Source: Desulfobacteraceae bacterium (GTDB lineage: Bacteria > Desulfobacterota > Desulfobacteria > Desulfobacterales > Desulfosarcinaceae). Taken from it: a stretch of 5,142 bases of DNA. This document shows, in pieces, positions 1-5,113 of the stretch; the stretch's first letter is position 1; every line of letters begins with the position of its first letter. A program made the position numbers and the translations under genes. Below the pieces are notes generated by a model. That model was not told the DNA's origin. It saw only the letters and a program-made list of their open reading frames with translations, and searched no databases. The stretch covers positions 1 through 5,142 of the forward strand of contig JALVQM010000247.1 of assembly GCA_027025615.1 (NCBI GenBank). The letters run 5' to 3'.

Positions 1-182
1 GGGCTTGTCCCCGGGACAGGCGGAGGCGCGGCACTTTCCTTGTTCATGTAATGATCGACTGCTTCCATGGCCACACCCACCAAGCCCAGCAGGACTCCAC
101 CACTCATGAGATTGCTCTTGCCGCCGGAACGGCGTGTCCGGCTTACCAGTAAACTTCCCAGAACCTTTTCCGGATTGAACAT
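1..182 (-). CDS. DUF533 family protein (YebE-like), N-terminal part, cut by window edge
   Basis: This minus-strand frame starts with ATG at 182-180 and stays open to the left edge, giving 60 complete codons. The protein begins MFNPEKVLGSLLVSRTRRSG and continues with a Gly-rich hydrophobic stretch at about residues 26-42 (SGGVLLGLVGVAME). A Pro/Ala-rich linker starts near residue 51. This order, a short basic N-terminus followed by a glycine-rich hydrophobic segment and a linker, fits the start of DUF533 proteins, whose missing C-terminal half is usually a TerB-like helical domain. The molecular function of the family is not established. The only ribosome-binding hint is a weak AAGG about eight bases before the ATG. 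The gene is transcribed divergently from the thioredoxin/HEAT gene, so 183-299 should hold promoters for both. The family assignment rests on recognising the N-terminus only. Confidence 0.72.
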   Translation of the reverse strand, partial: MFNPEKVLGSLLVSRTRRSGGKSNLMSGGVLLGLVGVAMEAVDHYMNKESAAPPPVPGTS

Positions 183-220
183 GATCGTTGCCTTTTGTTC
201 TTATTAGGATTAGAAAACAA

Positions 221-242
221 AGTTGGCTTAAATGGCCCAACT
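221..242. repeat. Inverted repeat AGTTGG-N10-CCAACT, possible operator
   Basis: Perfect 6-bp arms at 221-226 and 237-242 flank a 10-base spacer. The repeat lies in the gap between two divergent genes and overlaps the -35 and spacer of the candidate rightward promoter, where a repressor or activator could sit. No regulator family was recognised from the half-site, and a 6-bp repeat can arise by chance. Confidence 0.3.
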
Positions 243-251
243 ACCCATAAC
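223..251 (+). promoter_or_regulatory. Candidate sigma-70 promoter for the thioredoxin/HEAT gene
   Basis: A -35-like TTGGCT (223-228) and a -10-like CATAAC (246-251) are separated by exactly 17 bases; each matches the consensus at 4 of 6 positions. Transcription would start near 258-260. That leaves almost no leader for an ATG at 261 but about 40 bases for the ATG at 300, which agrees with the ribosome binding site found there. Prediction from sequence only. Confidence 0.35.
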
Positions 252-288
252 TCCTGAACTATGGCAAACCTGAAAGATTTCGTCAACC

Positions 289-293
289 AGGAG
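289..293 (+). promoter_or_regulatory. Ribosome binding site AGGAG that decides the start at 300
   Basis: AGGAG lies six bases before the ATG at 300, near-ideal Shine-Dalgarno spacing. The alternative in-frame ATG at 261 has no purine-rich motif before it. The site therefore favours translation from 300. Confidence 0.7.
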
Positions 294-299
294 AATACA

Positions 300-1268
300 A
301 TGATCCAAGAAGACAGACAACTGCTTGAAGAATGGGCCAGGAACCTTTCCCGGTCGGTCACCATCGGCCTGACCACCGATGAGAGTGAAACCAGCCGCAT
401 GCTGTCGACTTTCGCTGAAAACCTGGCTTCCAGATCTTCCCGGATTACACTTCGTAAAGATTTTGAGGGGGCTGCCTTCCGGCCGGCAATTGTAATTGGA
501 CCCTATTTCAACATTTATTGCCAGGCAATGCCCACGGGCAATATTTTGTCGGAACTGCTGAAAATCATCACCAGCTATAACGGCAAACAGGAAAGCCCAG
601 TATCCGATCTTTTGAAGCAACTGCGAACGCCGATGCCGCTAAAAATTTACATCGGCCGGGGATGTCCCTTCTGCCCCCAAATGGTCAGCCGCCTTTTCGA
701 GCTTGCCGCCGGTCATAAACTTGTCAGTCTGGGGGTAATAGACGCAGGCCTGTTCCAGGAAACAGCTGCCGCTGACCGGGTCCGTTCTGTTCCGTTGACC
801 ATCCTCGACGATCAATTCCGCTGGACAGGAGTGGTTGATACCAGTGAAATTGTACAACTGGGCTTATCCCGTGATCCAGCAGAAATATCTGCCGGTTGCT
901 TGAGACAGCTGCTTGAAAGCGGTAAAGCTTCTCATGCTGCTGAAATGATGATCGAAAGAGATAAAATTTTCCCGGCACTGCTCGAACTGCTTGCCCACCC
1001 ACGCTGGTCAGTGCGCCTGGGGGCTATGGTAGTGGTGGAGTACCTGGTATCAGACAAACCTGAACTGGCTGCCGGAATTTGTCATGGCTTGTGGGAAAAA
1101 TTTGACTCAGTTGATACCCAGGCACAGGGCGACATGGTCTACACCCTGGGTCTTCTGGCAACACCCGAGGCGCTGGGAAAGATCCGGCAGGTGTTGAAAA
1201 ACACGACGGATCCATCGGTAAAAGAAGCTGCCCTGGAGGCATTACAAACAATCATGGAAAAGCAATAA
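300..1268 (+). CDS. Double thioredoxin-fold (AhpF-N/PDO-like) protein with C-terminal HEAT-like repeats
   Basis: A 322-residue protein when started at 300; an in-frame ATG at 261 would add 13 residues but lacks a ribosome binding site. Residues about 1-105 look like a first thioredoxin-type fold with no CxxC. Residues about 110-192 form a second fold with strand LKIYIGRG, the redox motif CPFC (C122, C125) and SVP with the expected cis-proline at P165. This tandem, with only the second site active, matches the N-terminal domain of AhpF and archaeal protein disulfide oxidoreductases. Residues about 223-322 are amphipathic helices of HEAT type (for example HPRWSVRLGAMVVVEYL and DPSVKEAALEALQTI). 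No signal peptide is evident, so it is probably cytoplasmic. Likely role: dithiol-disulfide exchange, with the HEAT tail binding a partner; that partner is unknown. The gene stands alone and converges on the cyclase gene. Confidence 0.8.
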   Translation: MIQEDRQLLEEWARNLSRSVTIGLTTDESETSRMLSTFAENLASRSSRITLRKDFEGAAFRPAIVIGPYFNIYCQAMPTGNILSELLKIITSYNGKQESPVSDLLKQLRTPMPLKIYIGRGCPFCPQMVSRLFELAAGHKLVSLGVIDAGLFQETAAADRVRSVPLTILDDQFRWTGVVDTSEIVQLGLSRDPAEISAGCLRQLLESGKASHAAEMMIERDKIFPALLELLAHPRWSVRLGAMVVVEYLVSDKPELAAGICHGLWEKFDSVDTQAQGDMVYTLGLLATPEALGKIRQVLKNTTDPSVKEAALEALQTIMEKQ

Positions 1269-1297
1269 CCAGTATTGTTGCCAATGAATCAATTACA

Positions 1298-3178
1298 CTA
1301 TTTGACACAATCTCCAAACATATACTTGCTGGGTGCTGATTTGGCACGGTACATGGCTTTGTCGGCACACCTCAGCAGGGTTTTGCCGTCAACACCATGT
1401 TTCGGACAAATGGCTATCCCGATACTGGGGCAAACAAAATCGATCACCTTGGAATTAACATGGTAGGAACGGGATAACTCAACGACAATCTTATCTGCCA
1501 CAGGTCCCGTTTCCAGGCTTTTAGAACCTGGAAGCACAACAGCAAACTCATCACCGCCGAACCTGAAAACAAGGTCGGCTTCCCTTAAAATCTTTTTAAA
1601 CCTCCTGGCCACCTGGCGTAAAACTTCATCTCCATATTCGTGGCCAAAATTATCATTGACCTTCTTAAAATGATCCAGATCAATAAAAAGTACCGCCAGT
1701 TGCCTGTCGTACCTTAGGGCGTTCTTGACGCACTCCTCCAAGCGTTCAAACAGGGCATTGCGATTCAAAAGACCTGTCAAAGGGTCATGATAAGCATGGT
1801 AGGAAAGCTGGTCTTCGTGTTGCTTCCGCTTGGTAATGTCCTCAATGATGCCATCAATCCATTTGAGGTTTCCGTCTGAGTCAAATTCCGCCGTAGCTGT
1901 ACACGCCACCCAGATGTGCGAACCATCTTTTCTTCTCATTTCCATGACCTTGCCCTTGACACTGCCTTCAAGGAGCAGTTGATCAATCAAGGCGGAACGT
2001 TCTTGGGGATCCACATATAATTCGGCAACCGGTACATCGGCCAATTCTTTTTCAGAATTGTAACCAAAAATCCGGGCCAGGGCAGGATTGAGCTTGATGA
2101 AATGGCCGGGATAAATGCTGGTGGTACGATAAACACCAACATTCACATTTTCGATTAAAGTCCGATACTGATTCTCACTGGACTCCAATTCTGCGGTCCG
2201 CTTGGCTACCAGCTTTCTCAAACGAACATTCCATAGCCAGATCAAAATCAACAAAATAACCGCCAGGGACATTGCCAGAATCAACTGGGAAAATGCCTGG
2301 GGCATAACTCTTTCTTCCGGTTTTAAAGGTATTCCCAGCCATTTACGATTGATTTTATCCAGCGTGCCCGTTTGCCTGGCAAGAGCAATGCCTTTGTCTA
2401 AAATTCCCGCCAGAACCCGGTTGCCATCTTTGACGGCCATACAGTTTTCGCCTGTATAAAGAGGCTTTCCCACTATTTTTATCTGATCTACAAGCCTATT
2501 CTTATAGACATGGTACCAAACAATCTGTTCATCCCCAATGACAGCATCTGCAGTTTGGGCTATCACCAAATCCGTTGCCTGGGCAAAATTCTGCGTATAT
2601 AACGGCTCATAGGTAATTTTATGGTTGTCCAGAAATTCCTTGGCATAATCCCCGGCTTGCATGGCAATCCGCTTTCCGTCGAGATCTTTCAAGGCTTTGA
2701 TGTCTGTTCTTTCGGAACGGACAAAAATGTAAGCCGGGACCTTGAAAATGGCCTTGGTAAAATCAAATTTTTTTTCTCTGAGGTCACTGTAAAAAAGGCT
2801 TGTCAAAACATGGGCTTTACCGTCGATAACCAGGTTTTGAGCTTCCTGAAAAGCCGAATCCAGGAATCTGGCCGAAAAACCAAGCTCGGTTGCCATCCAG
2901 CGGGCAAGCTCTATGGTCATTCCGGTACGTTCGCCATTTTCCAAAAATTCGAAAGGAGGGTACTGGCTCTGGCTGACAAAAACAATGGGGCTGTTGTCTT
3001 CCAGGAATTGCTGCTCGGCAGGTGTCAATTTTGCCTGGGCGGCCCAGGTAACAACCGGGTGGATTAAAAGAATACCGAGGAACCATCCCAAAAGGCTGAA
3101 AATCAGCGGAGAAGAAGTTACTCGGCATAGCCTACCATGGCAGCAATGCCAACCATCAGAGTATAAGTCAGTAGTCAT
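1298..3178 (-). CDS. Membrane diguanylate cyclase: SBP_bac_3 sensor, TM, PAS, GGDEF
   Basis: A 626-residue predicted c-di-GMP synthase (2 GTP to c-di-GMP). Residues 22-48 are a hydrophobic signal segment ending in TWAAQA. Residues about 60-285 are a periplasmic amino-acid-type solute-binding domain (SQYPPFEFLENGERTGMTIE, KALKDLDGKRIAMQAGDYA). A transmembrane helix follows at about 296-316, then a PAS/PAC domain at about 335-450 ending in IDGIIEDITKRK, and a GGDEF domain at about 455-620. The active site is intact: FIDLDHFK with D500, N508, D517 and GGDEF at 541-545. The RxxD inhibitory site (R532 to D535) lies five residues before it, so product feedback inhibition is expected. There is no EAL domain. 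The ATG at 3178 is the only in-frame ATG upstream of the signal segment and a stop lies four codons before it, but its ribosome binding site is poor and residues 1-21 are unusual (two Cys-rich clusters). Translation might start further in, for example at TTG codon 30. Ligand unknown. Confidence 0.93.
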   Translation of the reverse strand: MTTDLYSDGWHCCHGRLCRVTSSPLIFSLLGWFLGILLIHPVVTWAAQAKLTPAEQQFLEDNSPIVFVSQSQYPPFEFLENGERTGMTIELARWMATELGFSARFLDSAFQEAQNLVIDGKAHVLTSLFYSDLREKKFDFTKAIFKVPAYIFVRSERTDIKALKDLDGKRIAMQAGDYAKEFLDNHKITYEPLYTQNFAQATDLVIAQTADAVIGDEQIVWYHVYKNRLVDQIKIVGKPLYTGENCMAVKDGNRVLAGILDKGIALARQTGTLDKINRKWLGIPLKPEERVMPQAFSQLILAMSLAVILLILIWLWNVRLRKLVAKRTAELESSENQYRTLIENVNVGVYRTTSIYPGHFIKLNPALARIFGYNSEKELADVPVAELYVDPQERSALIDQLLLEGSVKGKVMEMRRKDGSHIWVACTATAEFDSDGNLKWIDGIIEDITKRKQHEDQLSYHAYHDPLTGLLNRNALFERLEECVKNALRYDRQLAVLFIDLDHFKKVNDNFGHEYGDEVLRQVARRFKKILREADLVFRFGGDEFAVVLPGSKSLETGPVADKIVVELSRSYHVNSKVIDFVCPSIGIAICPKHGVDGKTLLRCADKAMYRAKSAPSKYMFGDCVK

Positions 3179-3222
3179 GAAAAATCTTTACAAACGGCCA
3201 AACTCTATCGCCAAGTTGACCT

Positions 3223-3302
3223 GAAAACGGTGGTTAATCACCTATCAACAGCGTTTGCCACGTACTGACTCATACTCGGCACACAGGTAGCAACCAGCTT
3301 TC
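3223..3302 (-). ncRNA. Possible structured 5' leader of the cyclase mRNA (speculative)
   Basis: Read on the minus strand, several complementary segments nest in order: GAAA (3302-3299) with TTTC (3226-3223), TGGTT (3296-3292) with AACCA (3235-3231), and TACCT (3289-3285) with AGGTG (3243-3239, one G-U pair). Inside these, a hairpin pairs TGCCG (3281-3277) with TGGCA (3260-3256) and GTAT with GTAC around the loop GAGTCA. The shape is a long interrupted stem enclosing a hairpin, as in many cis-regulatory leaders. It matches no riboswitch that I recognise; the conserved c-di-GMP-I (GEMM) core is not present. Stems of 4-5 bp can occur by chance, so support is weak. Confidence 0.18.
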
Positions 3303-3323
3303 ATTCCCGGACGGCAATTACGC

Positions 3324-3332
3324 TGTATAGCA
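3324..3332 (-). promoter_or_regulatory. Extended -10-like element, candidate cyclase promoter
   Basis: The minus strand reads TGC-TATACA: an extended -10 TGn followed by a hexamer matching TATAAT at 4 of 6 positions. No good -35 is present at 16-18 bases, but the palindromic repeats at 3350-3373 lie just upstream, where an activator could compensate. Transcription would begin near 3317, giving a leader of about 140 bases before the cyclase ATG. Confidence 0.22.
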
Positions 3333-3349
3333 TTTAATAAATGTCGCCT

Positions 3350-3373
3350 ATTGTCACAATTTGTTGCAATTGT
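3350..3373. repeat. Two 10-base direct repeats forming overlapping palindromes, candidate operator
   Basis: TTGTCACAAT (3351-3360) is followed directly by TTGTTGCAAT (3361-3370); they differ at two central bases, and a third TTGT overlaps the end of the second copy at 3370-3373. The first copy with the preceding base forms ATTGT-C-ACAAT. In addition, ACAATT (3356-3361) and AATTGT (3368-3373) are a perfect 6-bp inverted repeat around six bases. One-turn phasing plus dyad symmetry upstream of the cyclase suggests a regulator binding site. The regulator is unknown and the AT-rich context raises the chance expectation. Confidence 0.33.
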
Positions 3374-3530
3374 AAAGTTTTAAATTTTAACCCAAATTTA
3401 ATCTTTCCAGAACCCTGTTGTCAACATTCGCCCTGGCCGGCATAAGTTAAAAAGATCGACAATCCAGAAGGGCCTGGTCAATAATTCAACAAAAAAATTT
3501 CTAAAATACCAAAATATTAAGAATCGGATC

Positions 3531-3992
3531 TTATTTAAGTTCCTGGAGCTGTTTTTTTAATTTATCTATCTGGGCCTTGCGCATACCCTCGGTAAAAGTC
3601 GGGCTCATGGCCCGCTTTTCCAGCATTTCGATTTCTTTTAAAATCTTGCTCCTTTTCTTTTCAAGCTCAGCCTGACGCTTTTTTTCAGCTTCCAGGTGCT
3701 CCTTTTCACGAATAGCTTTCAGCTCCCGCTTCCGTTGGGCTTCGGAAATTTCCATCTCCTTGTTCAACTGTTCTACCATCCGGTCAAAATTTTTGCGTCT
3801 GTCATCGGCATCATAATCGTCCCGGTTCCGACCGGCACCTTCTCTGACCGTTACTTCACGGCCCGTTTCAGGGGGTACATCACTATAATGTTTTACGCCA
3901 TTTTCGTCCACCCACTGGTAAATCTTATCTCCTGCGGCTGCGATAGAAACATAAAAGGTAAAAATCAGCATAAAACAAAAAATAATTTTCAT
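3531..3992 (-). CDS. Secreted DUF4124 protein with charged coiled-coil tail
   Basis: A 153-residue protein. Residues 1-20 are a Sec signal peptide (K2, a hydrophobic core, then AAA before GD), so the mature protein should be periplasmic. Residues 22-40 carry the DUF4124 hallmark KIYQWVDENGVKHYSDVPP, a small beta-rich motif of unknown function found in many proteobacterial envelope proteins. From about residue 65 to 153 the chain is Lys/Glu/Arg-rich and strongly helical, with a coiled coil interrupted near residues 128-137 (RAMSPTFTEG). The start is supported by AGAGGA (4001-4006) eight bases before the ATG; a second AGAGG abuts the ATG and is too close to act. The gene is divergent from the PilZ gene, with 187 bases between their starts. 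A structural or envelope-interaction role is plausible, but no specific function can be assigned. Confidence 0.85.
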   Translation of the reverse strand: MKIIFCFMLIFTFYVSIAAAGDKIYQWVDENGVKHYSDVPPETGREVTVREGAGRNRDDYDADDRRKNFDRMVEQLNKEMEISEAQRKRELKAIREKEHLEAEKKRQAELEKKRSKILKEIEMLEKRAMSPTFTEGMRKAQIDKLKKQLQELK

Positions 3993-4179
3993 CCTCTAAT
4001 TCCTCTGTGCCGTGAGGCCTTAAAACTTATTACCAAAATAACAAAAAATGGTCGCCATCAAGGATAACTTTTGATAAATAAAACTAACTCGCAGTTTCAA
4101 AAAAAATATGTAACCGGCAACCCGAAAACCATCTGTATTATTATCAAAATCAAATCTCTTTTTTGGCGGAGTGTTCTAA

Positions 4180-4560
4180 ATGGGTGTCTCCTTGAAACGG
4201 CTGCTTTCATTAAAATTACGCCGACAACGCCGATATCGGCCCCGCAACAGCTTGTATGTTGTCCTGGAACATTCAAGTGCTAAAAATCCAGTTGGCGATA
4301 TCAGTATGGGAGGCCTATCGTTCTATTACCAGGACAACGGCTTGAAGATCTGCAAAGGATCATACGAATTGAAATTGACATCCGCTAACGGCCAGCCCAT
4401 GGTGCGGATTACTTTTACTACTGTCTCTGATAATGAAACCGGAAGTCTTATCTTTCAAAAACAAAAAATAAAACGTCACAGTGTCAGGTTCGAACGCCTG
4501 ACGGCCGAACAAAAAGCACGCCTTAAATACATAATCAGTCAATGTTCAGCTTCAAGATAG
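4180..4560 (+). CDS. Single-domain PilZ protein, candidate c-di-GMP receptor
   Basis: A 126-residue protein. An Arg-rich N-terminal segment (R14, R15, R17, R18, R20, R22) provides the RxxxR signature of PilZ domains. It is followed after a beta strand by DISMGG at 40-45, matching the (D/N)xSxxG signature. Together these bind c-di-GMP in characterised PilZ proteins, so binding is expected here. The remainder is beta-rich (YELKLTSANGQPMVRITF), and residues about 104-121 (FERLTAEQKARLKYII) are the usual C-terminal helix. There is no signal peptide, transmembrane helix or second domain, so it should act in the cytoplasm on an unknown partner such as a motility, polysaccharide or secretion component. 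The start is supported by GGAG (4168-4171) eight bases upstream, and an in-frame TAA directly precedes the ATG. Neighbouring cyclase and receiver genes fit a c-di-GMP role. Confidence 0.86.
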   Translation: MGVSLKRLLSLKLRRQRRYRPRNSLYVVLEHSSAKNPVGDISMGGLSFYYQDNGLKICKGSYELKLTSANGQPMVRITFTTVSDNETGSLIFQKQKIKRHSVRFERLTAEQKARLKYIISQCSASR

Positions 4561-4568
4561 ATCCGAAA

Positions 4569-4595
4569 ATGGTTTTAGTCTCATCCCAAAACCAT
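4569..4595. terminator. Inverted repeat between convergent stops, possible bidirectional terminator
   Basis: ATGGTTTT (4569-4576) and AAAACCAT (4588-4595) form a perfect 8-bp stem with an 11-base loop. It lies eight bases after the PilZ stop and 35 bases beyond the receiver stop on the other strand. On the minus strand the stem runs into a short TTTT; on the plus strand no T-tract follows. The location suits a shared terminator, but the stem is AT-rich and the T-tracts are poor. Confidence 0.42.
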
Positions 4596-4630
4596 CATCA
4601 GGCAAGCGAAAGCTATTCCCATTCATGCTT

Positions 4631-5032
4631 TTAATCATTGGACTGGTCAGGTTTGTTTTTTTTCAGAGCCAAGTCATCACCCAGCAATCTTTGTAAAACG
4701 GCAAAGATGTCCGTTACATTGAAAGGTTTCAGCAGGAAAGCATCAGCTCCCAGAGCACGCGCTCGCTTTTCATCATTCTGATCACTGGAGGTCAATACGA
4801 ATTTTCGTTCAGGATAACGGGTCTTAAACTTCTCTAAAAGTTCAAGGCCATCAAGCTCGGGAATGTTTGCATCGGCAATTACCAGATCGGCCCTGTTCGT
4901 TTTGCTCAAAACTCGCCAGGCACTGAATCCATCTTCAAATGTTTGGACCCTTTTGTTCAACCCGTACTCAAAGGTGTCAACCAACAGTTTGCGCACCAGA
5001 TAATCATCATCTATTATTACAATGTCGCCCAT
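4631..5032 (-). CDS. Stand-alone response regulator receiver (CheY-like)
   Basis: A 133-residue protein formed by a single receiver domain, about the length of CheY. The conserved residues are all present: acidic D8/D9 in VIIDDD, phospho-acceptor D54 in VIADANIPELDG, T81 in FVLTSS, and K102 in LLKPF. It should be phosphorylated on D54 by a sensor kinase not encoded in this window. No DNA-binding, GGDEF, EAL or HD-GYP output domain follows, only a short polar tail (KKNKPDQSND), so output must be by protein-protein contact or phosphorelay. The ribosome binding site before the ATG is weak. It converges with the PilZ gene across 70 bases. Whether it acts on the PilZ protein or the cyclase cannot be told from the sequence. 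Confidence 0.92.
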   Translation of the reverse strand: MGDIVIIDDDYLVRKLLVDTFEYGLNKRVQTFEDGFSAWRVLSKTNRADLVIADANIPELDGLELLEKFKTRYPERKFVLTSSDQNDEKRARALGADAFLLKPFNVTDIFAVLQRLLGDDLALKKNKPDQSND

Positions 5033-5084
5033 CAGTAAAATATATTCCAGAATGATCCGGTATTAACCAGGTTAAATGGAATGA

Positions 5085-5113
5085 TTTATAAGGGTCAAGC
5101 TACTTTAAGAAAA
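5085..5113 (-). promoter_or_regulatory. Candidate promoter for the receiver gene
   Basis: On the minus strand a TATAAA (5085-5090) matches the -10 consensus at 5 of 6 positions and is preceded at 17 bases by a weak -35-like TTTTCT (5108-5113). It would start transcription roughly 45 bases before the receiver ATG. A TTGACC also lies just beside it but has no good -10 partner. Prediction only. Confidence 0.28.

Larger units (their letters stand above)
3179..3530. other. Gene-free 352-base region upstream of the cyclase gene
   Basis: No convincing protein gene was found here. The stretch separates two minus-strand genes, so it should contain the end of the DUF4124 transcript and the promoter and leader of the cyclase. 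Seen within it are an AT-rich block at 3481-3535, a pair of 10-base repeats with palindromes at 3350-3373, an extended -10-like sequence at 3324-3332, a stretch able to fold at 3223-3302, and an open frame of 44 codons with no good start (3245-3379). The gap is long enough to suggest that the cyclase is transcribed separately from the DUF4124 gene. Confidence 0.6.

Noticed and set aside
6..18. Palindrome TGTCCC-C-GGGACA at the left edge
   Set aside because: It falls inside the DUF533 coding sequence, in the Pro/Gly linker, where such codons readily give GC-rich palindromes.
228..620. Minus-strand frame of 130 codons
   Set aside because: It is the antisense shadow of the thioredoxin/HEAT gene, with no recognisable domain.
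1340..1357. Sigma-54-like TGGCAC sequence
   Set aside because: The downstream TTGC element does not fit, and the site is inside the cyclase coding region.
1275..1466. Short plus-strand frame of 63 codons
   Set aside because: It lies antisense to the conserved GGDEF C-terminus of the cyclase, has no ribosome binding site and resembles no family.
3138..3151. Hairpin TGGCA-GCAA-TGCCA
   Set aside because: Inside the first codons of the cyclase; only 5 bp and not extendable, so chance is likely.
3221..3335. Plus-strand resemblance to the c-di-GMP-I (GEMM) riboswitch (GCACACAGG, then CGGACGGCAA)
   Set aside because: The conserved core order and bases do not match, and no gene in the right position follows on that strand.
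3456..3535. Possible terminator after the DUF4124 gene
   Set aside because: Only 4-5 bp stems were found (for example TAAGA/TCTTA near 3519-3534 and CCAG/CTGG near 3465-3478), none followed by a proper T-tract.
3696..4067. Plus-strand frame of 123 codons
   Set aside because: It is antisense to the DUF4124 protein, whose signal peptide, family motif and ribosome binding site make that strand the coding one.
4071..4283. Plus-strand frame of 70 codons overlapping the PilZ start
   Set aside because: Low-complexity composition, no ribosome binding site, and it overlaps the better-supported PilZ gene in another frame.
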